Shown here: positions 45,635-56,500 of the stretch, in pieces
How the letters are laid out: each line of letters starts with the position of its first letter
How positions within the stretch are numbered: position 1 is the stretch's first letter
Source of the DNA: Caprella mutica
Taxonomy: Eukaryota; Arthropoda; Malacostraca; Amphipoda; Caprellidae
Reading direction: 5' to 3'
NCBI GenBank assembly: GCA_947561585.1
Contig: CANNZV010000437.1
Coordinates: 248,001 to 312,000 of the forward strand
DNA length: 64,000 nt
The notes under the pieces: model-generated
What the model saw: only the letters and a program-made list of their open reading frames with translations
The model's database searches: none
What the model was told of the DNA's origin: nothing
Translations under genes and position numbers: made by a program

Positions 45635-45689
45635 TAGGTATATAGAAAACTTTCCATTTAAAACTAATTTAATTTTTTTAGGAGTTTAA

Positions 45690-46170
45690 CGTCTGCTTCG
45701 ACCAATTCTGATCATGTCGCTGACGTCAAAAGGAAATTAAATACATGGGACTAGAAGAAGCAGTCAGAAAGGAAAGTGGCTCCATGAACAAAGTCACTTA
45801 CCACCATCATTGACAATGCTCATGGATGCAGAAAAGCTACTCCATGAATGCAGTCACTTACCAAGGATTGTGACAAAACGGGACACAAGCACCGGTGGCT
45901 GCACTCACGGATGGAAGAGGAAAATGAAGAGGTTATAGTAAATGGAGCTTACGAGCCTACCTAACATAAAAATCCAAGACCTCGTAGATGAAGAGCATAA
46001 CCCTAGCGCTATCCTCTAAAACTGCAAGTAGCATTAAAAATATGATAAACATGGTAAAATGGAAAAAAGACAATCCATAATCCAAATTAAAACAGTTTGG
46101 GACCCAAGGGAGGCCACCCCATTTCTCATCCATTCACCACAGACAGCTTCAGGATAGAACACCTGGGGGC
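45690..46170 (+). repeat. Dispersed repeat R1, reference copy
   Basis: About 480 bp from near GCTGACGTCAAAAGGAAATT to CAGACAGCTTCAGGATAGA. Other copies: 7600 (minus), 11385, 55765, 57235 (minus), 62125, plus fragments at 4320 and 4985. Some copies keep a frame MKYKGLEEAVRKESGSMNK and a Cys-His-rich stretch CSHLPRNVTK...CTHGWKRKMKR, so it may derive from a coding sequence. No class assigned. Confidence 0.8.
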
Positions 46171-46216
46171 CCATTTAAAACTAAAATCAAGAAAATTGGT
46201 GTGAAGTACTGATTAA

Positions 46217-46496
46217 CACGTTGACCGCGATTGCTGATCCAGCATGTTTGCTTTACTGGCAATAGGTTTAAAAATGTATTACATTAATTCTGGTTATAGT
46301 TATAAATAAACATATTTTTCATGATCTATATTCATTTTCTTCTTGTCACAGTATATTCCTTAACACCATTCCTAAAATAAACTGATATACATCTAATTAA
46401 AAAAATTTAAATTTTGATGCTTATACCATATATGTGCACATCGCCGATTGGGAAAATTCTATGTGTACATATATGGTACACATCGCAGTCAATGTG
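46217..46496. mobile_element. piggyBac-like MITE, family T3 (280 bp)
   Basis: TTAA at 46213-46216 and 46497-46500. Ends CACGTTGACCGCGAT and complement of ATCGCAGTCAATGTG, 13 of 15 matching. Confidence 0.82.
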
Positions 46497-47480
46497 TTAA
46501 GTTATCAATTAAGCAAATTAAGTTTTTTTTCTGAGCAAGTGATCTTCAATTTTCTTCTATCTTCAGTCAAAAATTAATCCTCTGATCTCTTAGTAACTAA
46601 AAGTATTGAGTCCTAGTCAATAGATTGGTGATCTTCCAGTATGAATAATTAGGTATAGTTTCTGAGTTTTACAAAGAACTTAATGAGCAAGAGCTAATAA
46701 TACCTAACTTTAGATGTTAATTACAGGGAGCAAATATTGTTTTCATAGTGAGTAAACATCTCATTCTAGAGTACTAATACCTACTAAAGATTTTGGATAG
46801 ATTTATTGAGAATTTGTGACAATTAAAAATCAGATTACTGGAGAACATTTTATGCATACAGTTCTTTGAAGCTTGGCTCTGTCTGTTGAACAAGCTATAT
46901 TTTGTTACTATTTGTCTATTCAAACTAAACTTAATTTCTTTCAAACTATATATTTATATGTATTTTAATGAGAAAAGATCACAAATTAGCTACAAGAATT
47001 TCTATTAGTTATATTACTAAGAGATCTAGTTCTTGCCAAACAATGATGACAACATTTCATTGTATGATAATTGCAGGTACAAGGAGAATAATGAATTTTA
47101 AAGTGTCTCCTTTCATTGAGTGAGACCGTGGAAGCTATAAATGTCCTATTGATATCATTACCAGATCTATTTTTTAATTTATTAATTAATAAATATTTAC
47201 TATGAGTTCATATGAAATAAATTGAACTTGATCATTATATTAGGTACATTACTAAAAATAAATAACAAAGCAGAATTTTTACTTCTTTTTAGTCATATTA
47301 ATCAAGTGGCTATTCACTATAATTGAATAAACTTGCACAATTTCCATGTGTTTTGTTTACACTTTATTTTACTAGATAGAGTCAGTTATTGGCTTCACTA
47401 GAGGACTGAATATTGAGTTCTTATATTATTTAAGACCAATATAAAAAATAAGTTTCATTTCATTATAATTATTATGGATA

Positions 47481-48440
47481 AATAGCTACTACACACCCAG
47501 TGACAAACATTTTTCCAAGACTCTCAAGAGTGACGATGAGTCTCCGAAAAAAAAATGAGCCCAATTTTAGAAATTGTGAATCTCCGAGAGTCTGAGGGAG
47601 TCTGGAAGATCTTGAATTAATTCTTATGTTACCATTAATTTAGATGTAGGTCTATATTATTGTAAGAGATTTGGTCACCCTACTACTGAGTAGGGTGACC
47701 AGTCTACCAGATCATCCAGATGCATGGTTTTTTGCCAATGAAAAAAACTTTTTTCAGATTTATTAGCTCAATGAAAATTATCTTCTATGCTTAGTTTAGT
47801 ACTACAATATTATTTTGGTTATTTATGGAGAGTTGGGAAATAGCTATTATTCAAATATAAATCGTTAAGAAAGACCTGCCATCAGATTAAACAGCAGAAA
47901 TCTGAGTGCAATGTTCTGGACTGTAGAAACTGGTATTATTCTCCATTATCCAAGAAAATTCTGAATTGAAGAAATATTCTAAATATTTAGTATTTACTCA
48001 TGTAATTAACTAGGTACTTAAGTAAAATGAAATACATGTAATAGGTATAGGATAAAAAAATATATTATTTGCATAGAAAATGACTCATATGGCATATTAT
48101 GCAGTCTGGCCATGTTTCTAAATGAGAGACTATGAAAGTAGAATGCAGTCCGTGGACAAAGTCTTGACTCTCAGAGATGGCCATTAGAAAATTTAAGTAT
48201 AAAAAATATGTCATGTCGACTTTGGAAGAATGGAGAGTGAAATAAATGGCGAGACATTTATATATATTTAATATACCTGAAGTGAATTAACCATAAAATA
48301 GTCACAAAAGTCGAAATATACATGCACCATTTTAGAGTAGTTCCAAAGATTTGCGCGTTATTGCATGGTTCCAGATTTTCAAACACGTAAAAATCTTAAA
48401 TATAATTATCATTATTTAACTTTTATTTCAATTGGTATTC
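47481..48440. other. Intergenic, no recognised gene
   Basis: AT-rich; duplicated short words GAGTCT/AGACTC near 47520-47600. No coding support. Confidence 0.4.
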
Positions 48441-48447
48441 ATGATAC

Positions 48448-48469
48448 CACAGTACATAGAATTACTGTG
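48448..48469. mobile_element. 22-bp remnant of the P-like element, ends only
   Basis: CACAGTACATAGAAT joined directly to TACTGTG, that is both termini of the 17708 family with nothing between, flanked by ATGATAC (48441-48447, 48470-48476). Confidence 0.75.
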
Positions 48470-48559
48470 ATGATACCAATTAGAATAGAAGTTGAATAAT
48501 AATTATTATATTTTCTGAAGTGTCCGAAAATGTAGAACCAACCAATAATTTGGAACTAA

Positions 48560-50287
48560 AGCCCGTATTACACTGTGGTGCTCGCTATATTTTGTTCTTT
48601 TTCTCTCTAACTCCGCCCCTTTTCTCTCTAATAGCGAAAAATGTCTTGGCGAGCACCACGAAATTGTGATGCTCATTGCGAGACAGAACCAACACCGCCA
48701 CCGTTTTAGAGGTGATGAAATTGTCACTGAAGCCTGCTAAAGTGATTTGAAGTAGTGGAAAAAGTATTTTGTTTCATTTTACAAGTTATTTAAGACTTTG
48801 TACGGCTACTACGCGATACAAAAAAGGAATGAACGCTTCTGTGTAGTGTCCAGTGTTGCCATACAATCAATGAAATTAAACTTTTTAATATATACGCATG
48901 GAATTATTTCACACAACTATCAAAAAGATAATTAACTGAAAATATATTCGTGATGAAATCGAATTTTATTGGTACGATTCATTTCATAGTAAATTTTTCA
49001 ATTTTCCCTAAATTTAAATGCACGATCACCGCCATATCGACTCTTCTAGTGTAAAGCCCTTATTACAATGTGGCGCTCACCATGGCGGTGTTGTCTCTCT
49101 CTACAGATATGGCGCTCACCGATATGGCGGTGATCGTGCATTAAAATTTAGGGAAAATTGAAAAATTTACTATGAAATGAATCGTAGCATTAAAATTCGA
49201 TGTCATTACGAATATATATTTAGTTGATTATCTTTTTGATAGTTGTGTGAAGCAATTCCATGCCTATATAGTATTAGTTTTTTTAATTCTATTGATTGTA
49301 TGGCAACACTGTACGCTCTACACAGAAGCATAATTCTTTTTATACAAAACCTGGTTATTTCTTATGCAGATCACGCAGTAGCCTTTCAAAGTCTTAAAGG
49401 TCCTCTCCAGGCTCCGGGAAAAAAATGAGTTTATTACATAATATTATAGAACTAAGGTCTACGATCATTATTTCGCAAACTGCATACAATTCGGTTCAGT
49501 ATATATTATATTATTTGCTTTTAAAGTTTTTTAATACTCTGTGAGCAACAATCGAGTGAATCTCCAACCTGACGCTGAGAAAGAATTATTATTATTAAAA
49601 AATATTTAAGGAGTTTAGAAAAAAATACCTCTCACTCCTGGATCTGCTGAGAAAGAAGATTGTACACTCTTTGTTTTGATTTCAAATTTAGATTTTTGAA
49701 CAAACAATGCGTTTTTGGCCTTCTTTTATGATATTAATTGTTTCTAAAAGTATATAAACGTTTCTATAATATGTTCATCCAAATTTAAACCTTTAAACGA
49801 ATATTAAATTGATTTATTAAACCAAATACCTAGTCGACAATCAAAACAAATGGTGTACATTCTTCTTCTTCAGACTGAAAATTAGAAAGTCGGAAGTTAA
49901 GTAGGTTTTGTAGAATTTGGATTATAAAAATCTTAAAAAGCATTTAAAATTAAAAATATGCTATCAAATTTGATGGGGTTTGCAGTAAAATGGTAAGAAA
50001 CATTAGCCTCGTTGATTTAAGCAATAAAAAAATTTGCTTGGAGGGGACCTTCAAATAACTTGTAAAATAAAAAAATATATTTCTTCCACTACTTCAAATC
50101 TCTCAGTGAAAATTTCATCACCTCTAACACGGTGGCGGTGTTCGTTCTATCGCGCAGTGAGCGATTACAATTACATGGCGCTCGCCATGGAATTATTCGC
50201 TATTAGAGAGAAAAGGGGCGGAGTTAGAGAGAAAAATAACAAAATTGTGGCGACTGCCATGGCGAGCGCTACAGTGTAATACGGGCT
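48560..50287. mobile_element. Palindromic Harbinger-like element (1728 bp including insertion)
   Basis: Flanked by TAA (48557-48559, 50288-50290). Ends AGCCCGTATTACACTGT inverted. The two arms are complementary through most of their length; the centre is near 49075. The right arm holds a T1 MITE at 49398-50050. Without it the element is about 1.07 kb. Confidence 0.82.
49398..50050 (+). mobile_element. TTAA MITE T1 (653 bp)
   Basis: TTAA at 49394-49397; the right duplicate is mutated to TCAA (50051-50054). A short internal duplication of the AGAAAGAAGATT region makes it longer than other copies. Confidence 0.87.
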
Positions 50288-50513
50288 TAAAGCCCGTATT
50301 ATTAACTATCCACGAGATAGTTAATAAATTTGAGTAAGTTAGTGGCAAGTTAAAGCCTGTAAAACAACAGTGAATATTTGGTAATTAGAAATTAATTCTA
50401 CAGAAAAGTAGATATAACATTTACTATTAAAAACATCATTACAATGTGAATAGTAGAAATAGTAGAAATAGTAGAAATATTTAATTCATTAATAATGTTA
50501 CAGCGTTTAAATA

Positions 50514-50740
50514 CAGTGAAACTCCTGAGTTCATAATTCAGAGCCACTTCATATTTTTGGTGCACTATAGATAGTTTTCTATGATTACAATCTTAAGAAA
50601 ACCATAGTTATTGAGGGATAACTTCACGTATATTATTTTCAACAATTTAAACATAGAAAATACTTCAACACTGAAGTGTATTTAATAAATCAGGTCCTTC
50701 AATTTATACTCCAGTGCCTTATAACTCAGGAGTTTTACTG
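50514..50740. mobile_element. Tc1/mariner (pogo-like) MITE (227 bp)
   Basis: TA on both sides; CAGTGAAACTCCTGAGTT inverted as AACTCAGGAGTTTTACTG. CAGT-AAA-CTC ends fit pogo/Tigger. Confidence 0.82.
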
Positions 50741-51582
50741 TATTAACTTAGTAATATATTATAAAAGGGAATATTTGAACAATATTTATAACATCTACGA
50801 TAGGATATTAGTCACTAACACATAACGAAACTAAACCACAGGCAACTGAGTGAAACTCAGCAGTGCGGGAACAAACTATACGTGTGAACACTTTAGTGAC
50901 TTTACTGAAAAACAGTGCCACACACTGCGTTCGAGAAGCGATTTGGGCACACACCAGTGGCACACTTGTGTGCCCGTGTAAACGCCGCTTACAGGGGTGG
51001 GCACAAATTGTGTTTTTTTTTTCAGTGCCGAAAGATGGAATTTTAGTGCCAATTTTCTTTTCGTTTTCTAAATTGCTGGGGATACTGAGTAATTATATGA
51101 GGTGGTAGATTTAATTGAAGTAGGTGCATTTACAACGGCACATATTCTGCACATAAATATTGGTAGTAGATTTATCATTTGCATTAATAAGAATTAATAA
51201 ATGATATATAATAAATAATAATTTTTTCATGTGAAAATAATTCACAATAAAACAAAAATAAGCGATCTTGCATAAGTAATAATAAGTAACTCGTGTAAAT
51301 TAACAGGATAAATTACCATGGCTACCTAAATTATTAAAAAAGGGAATTAAAAATGATTGCATACATTTTTACCATTTTTTGAATATCCCAAGACAAGCGT
51401 ATGAAAGATATAAAATTAACTGTTCTAGATAAAAAAAGACGGAGGTAAATAAATTGAACACCGGCACTATTGTAACAAACAAAAAATGCATTATTAACGG
51501 ATGAAATTTACTATCAAAGTATCAAGGTTATTACAAATAGACTGTTCTTAAATTAGTTGACCATACTCTTCTATATTATCAA

Positions 51583-52698
51583 GGCCGTCTATAGTTCATC
51601 AGGCCAGATTCCCGAAAATAACAGCTGTTCAAAGTGGTCCTAAAAATCAAAACAAATGGCGAACTTAGTCTGCATCCGTTTTTATAATTGAACTATTTTA
51701 AGCCACTTATAACTGTGTAATGATGAAATAAACTATACCAATGGATTGGCAATTATTCAATTACTATAATAGTGTTATTTAACTGACCTGATAATAACTA
51801 ATCTATTTAAAATTCGTCTATATACACAAGAGCTCGATGGCGTTTCAATCAAAATGATGGTTGTCCTCACATCGTAATGCAATTTAGAGTTGTCCGACGA
51901 AAGTTTTAATAGGGAATGAAAATATTGCCAAAGGCATAATTGATAGGACTGAAGAATTTTTTTCCCGAATTTTCATCTTTAACTGATAAAATTTATGTAT
52001 ATAAAATTGAACTGGCTGAACATGACCATATTACAGAGTATGCCAGTTAAAGCCAATTAATTAGCTTACATTTCAAATGTTAAAACTTAGATAGATCTAA
52101 TTAGCTTGAAAATTGGAATGAATTCTATGTTAATTTAGGCTTGAAATCATCAAATATATGAGCCATATTGGCTAGGATCAGAAATACTGCGAAAATTTTA
52201 GCTGTAAATTGGCATACAGTTTGCCAGCCTCTGAAATATGGAATAGGTAGTGCTAAAGAATACTAAATTAGCTACCACTTAATTAGGTATATCAGTCGTA
52301 ATTAACACACTAGCCTGTAACTTAGTTAACATAACTACACAAGTAGAAAGGTTGAATCCTAACAAATAGGTGATAATAAGTTCATAACTAACTCTTAAAT
52401 ATCTAATTTGCCTCCATCGCCTGGCAACTCGTTCAGTTAAAAACCACGTTTATATATAGTATGATTGATAAATTCGATGGCAAATAATCTGGAACATTCC
52501 TTAATTTATATCACAGAAAACATAAGGCGAAAAAACCATCAAGAAGAGCGCAATGGCATAAAAACCGAAGAAAATATGTTGCGCGCCATCTTTATCCATT
52601 AATTTTAGCGACAGTAATTAGATATCATAGGACCACTTTGAACAGCTAATTGAACTATAAAAGCCATGATGAGCTGGCCTGATAAACTATAGACGGCC
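51583..52698. mobile_element. Inverted-repeat element (1116 bp)
   Basis: GGCCGTCTATAGTTCATCAGGCCAG-type left end (first 20 bases GGCCGTCTATAGTTCATCAG) pairs with CTGATAAACTATAGACGGCC at the right. A second inner pair AACAGCTGTTCAAAGTGGTC / GACCACTTTGAACAGCT adds about 20 bp. No transposase or target duplication recognised. Confidence 0.75.
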
Positions 52699-52719
52699 AT
52701 GATGTTATCCTTTTAATTT

Positions 52720-53483
52720 ATAGAGCAGTCAGGGCTAAAAATTCTAAATTTTCTTTGGAAGAAAATAAAGCATCGTTTCCCTGGTGGGCACGAGTGCCAC
52801 TCTGAGGGCCAAAATAGCACTGATTGCTGCATTTGCCCATCTTTGGTCTATAATCTGTATACATAAGTTCTGTGTTTTCTGTTGAAAGCACGGACTAAAC
52901 TATAACCTTCCGCAATTTGCGAGGGTGATTAGTGATTGCAATAACACTACACAACCTAACTGACACACTGTACGTCAGTAGGTACTCCTATGACTCATGC
53001 CTGAAATTATTACTCCTGAGCTGAACAAAACAGAGAAAAATGAAACAAATCAAAGTAACAATTCCTTTACTTATAAAAAATTATTATCTACAAATACAGA
53101 AGAACACATCCTTTAATACAAAAAAATAAAGAAACTACAAAGAGTAAATAATTGTAATAGGCTCCTTACTAGAATAAACCAACTATGTAAATAAATGAAA
53201 GTGTGATTGCAAGTTACAATTGGGTAAGTTACCAGTTATCGCACGGTTTAATGTTTTCGATATGAGAAAAAAATATATTCTCGTTAGCCATTATATTTGG
53301 TGTCCATGACACCTGCAGGTAAAATAAAATAATCATAAATTTTTCTTATGTTAATAAAATTTGAAACCGTCCGATAAAACGGATACTACGCTACATTAAT
53401 TCTTTGACACAAACTACGTCCATTGAACAGTTTAGTTAAAACTAAAGATGCAGACAAATGAAACAAAACCATAAAAAGATGTT
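52720..53483. other. 3' flank of gene C
   Basis: From 52920 on it is related to 5120 and 40200 downstream of A and B (ACACTACACAACCTAACTG; ATGTAAATAAATGAAAGTG; ATCGCACGGTTTAATG), consistent with duplicated 3' UTR/flank. Confidence 0.6.
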
Positions 53484-53567
53484 TTTACATCTGACAACAT
53501 AAATCGCTTTAAAGATTTTTGATAGCAATTCTTTTGCTCATGTCGATTTGGACGTCATTATTTACTT
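53484..53567 (-). pseudogene. Gene C exon 8 remnant, 5' part deleted
   Basis: Bases corresponding to the middle of the last exon of A and B survive (AATTGCTATCAAAAATCTT matches gene B). The original acceptor and about ten codons are gone. A new TTTTTTTCAG at 53568-53577 can serve as acceptor, giving A-AGT-AAA-TAA, that is a stop after three residues (53558-53560). Whether this site is used is inference. Confidence 0.65.
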
Positions 53568-56500
53568 CTGAAAAAAATATGAAGTGAAATTTTTTTTTAG
53601 ATGTTTCAATGTAAAAGTTCTTTTCAAAATATAATGGAAACACTACTCACTTATTGACAGCCTCTAATGCAGCTTTCTTAAGCTGAACAGCCGAGAGTTT
53701 GTCAGCAAGCACCAAGATTTCCAAAGCATTTTTATCAGAAAGCTTGGATTCTAGATTCTGTTCACACATCGCCTTCAGTCGAGGGAGATCATACTGGAGA
53801 AAATAGAGATGAATTTGTTAGTAATGGAGTGACTTGAGGAGTGAAGGTAGGTTTTATTTAAACTAGTACAGTACCTGTTATTGAATTTAAATTATATTCG
53901 AATGCAAGAATGTAAGTATTATGGATGAACATAATCTGATTAAGCAAAAAAATTGTTTCTCAAAGGCCAAAATATATTTTTTTAAATTTAGTGTCAATAT
54001 TATTGTAGCGCGTGGATCCGCAGTCTTGATACTTCTACAAATAATTTGCTTCTCCTTTTAATATGTATTTCTTAATGAAAGTGTGACACACGGACGGACG
54101 GACGCGGCTCTTAATATAGTACTAGCGAAGATATTATACTACAACATGATACACTACTCTCAAGAATTTCTGTTTCAAAAAGGCCCTCTGCATTTGAAAG
54201 CGGGTACTAAAGCAACAGCAACATTAGGTGCTCATGTGCTTATCAAAACTTTTTAAAGTTTTCAGTGTTCAGGCGAAGTTACACAGGTGACGATTATGCT
54301 GGTTCAATAGAAAAAGTATTCTGAAATCTATTCATTTTTTATAATATTGAAAGCTATTTAATTTTTATTGGCAAATGAATTGATACAAAGTTTTAATTGA
54401 TTCTCTACGGTACCTACCTGCCATCAACCTACCTACCTGTAACCTATTTTCCTTTCATGTTTTAATTGCACATCAAAGTTAACATAGGGAATTAATTCAA
54501 TAATCATAACAGCTGCTTATGACCTTAATAATTATCTAATTATTTATAACTAGCCAACTAGGTACTGACAGAAGTGCGAAAACTAAAACTTTTCAAAGTT
54601 TTGATCAACACCAAATGTTGCTGTTGCTTTAGTACCCGCTTTCAAATGCAGAGGGCGCTTTTTGAAACAGGAATCCTTGAAAGTAGTGTATCTTGTTGTA
54701 GTATAATATCTTTGGTACTAGTGAACTTACCCGTTAAGAATAACGGGTTCTCAATTGCATCACTATCAATATTAATTTTGTGTAATTTAACTTTCAGCAC
54801 CTTGGTTCGTGTCTTCAGATTTAATTGAAGTTATTAATTGAATAATGACTAATATTATAATTATATCACAGGCAGACTCATAAAGTATATAAATTTTACA
54901 GCAGATGTTGCAGATAGTTCTTTATAAACTTTCACTATAGAATTTAAATAATAATTTACAATTCATTTTATAATAATGATCATTTATTGCACTCATATAG
55001 GATTTGGTATTCATGCTACCACTTGTTAACATATTAAGTCTAATCACCCCCATTAATAGTTTCCTTATTTTTATTTGTCTGTCACGCTTTGAGTATTATT
55101 CTGAAAAAAATAGGCTAAATATGTTAACAGGTGGTAGCATGAATACCGAATCTTATACGAGTGGATTAGCTAAATGATTATAACTATAACTGAAATATAA
55201 ATTATATTAAATCTACAGTGTAAGTTTATAAAGAACTATTTGAACAGCTGTCGTAAAATGTATATTACTATATACTATATACTCTGTGGCTATATGTCTA
55301 TGATATAGTTATAATGTCATTTTTCAGTCAAATAAGAGGGCCAGAACCAAAGTGAGGATAGTTAAACTGCACAAATATTTACTGTGATACAATTGAGAAC
55401 ACGTTATTCTTAACGGGGAAGTACACTAGTTTCTGAATATTTCTCTAAGCGTGACAGACCACAGACAGACAAATAAAGATAAGGAAACTATTTATGGGGG
55501 TGATAGATAAAATAGATGTGCTTTGATGCACAGGCCACATGGCATGTGTGAGTTTGACCAGAGAACAGACAACAGTGATAAGATGAATATGTGTGACGTG
55601 TCGAAGGCGGATACAATCGAGTACTTCGATGGGCTACCGACCAGCTGGGAATTTGTATAATTATATTAGTAGTAGGTTGAGAGTTTCTAATAAGATTACC
55701 AAGGGAGCTGAGGTATTAGTTCGTCATTAAGGAATCTTATCGTAGTTTTCAGAATCAACGTCTATATCACTAACGTCAAAAGGAAATTAAATTTTAGGGA
55801 CTGGAAAAATAAGTAAAAAAGGAAAGTGGCTCCATGAACAATGTCACCTACCACCCTCGGTAACAAAGCTCATGGATGCAGAAAAGCTACTCCCTGAACA
55901 CAGTCACTTACCAAGAAATATGACAGGAAAAGACACAAGCACAGGTGGCTGCACTCACGGATGGAAGAGGAAAATGAAGAGGTGATAGTAAATGAAACCT
56001 ACCTAACAAAAAATCGAGGACCTTTTAGTTGAAGAGCATAACCCTAGTGCTATCCTCTAAATTTGCAAGTACCGTTAGAAAAGACAATGCAGGGTCCAAA
56101 TCACCACAGACAGCTTAAGGATAGAGTCCCTGGAGGCAAAGGTGGCAGTAACACTTTACCGATTATTACAAGAGGCTCAGTCACAAAAGATTCAGCATTG
56201 ACAAAAGGGTGGGCCAAAAAATAGAGGTTTCAGACAAACTTCATATGGAATTGCTATAATAAATTGATAAGATGGGTCTTATGTTATATGTATGGTAAAT
56301 ATTGTTTGCAGTGTTGTTATGTCTTCTTTGGAGCGTCCGTAAGTAGAGTGAGTGAGGGCTTGCAGGACGTTCAGTCTTAGTTTTGCTTTAGTGTTAATGT
56401 CAGTAACGTGGTGTTTGAACGTCATGCCGCGATCATACGTTACTGCAATAATTTTCGGTGTGTTGTTAATGGGAAGGGGAGTGTTGTCAAGTATAATGTT

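Noticed and set aside
48506..48727. Frame rich in Arg and Glu (73 codons)
   Set aside because: It lies in the terminal arm of the palindromic Harbinger-like element, and the opposite arm reads differently.
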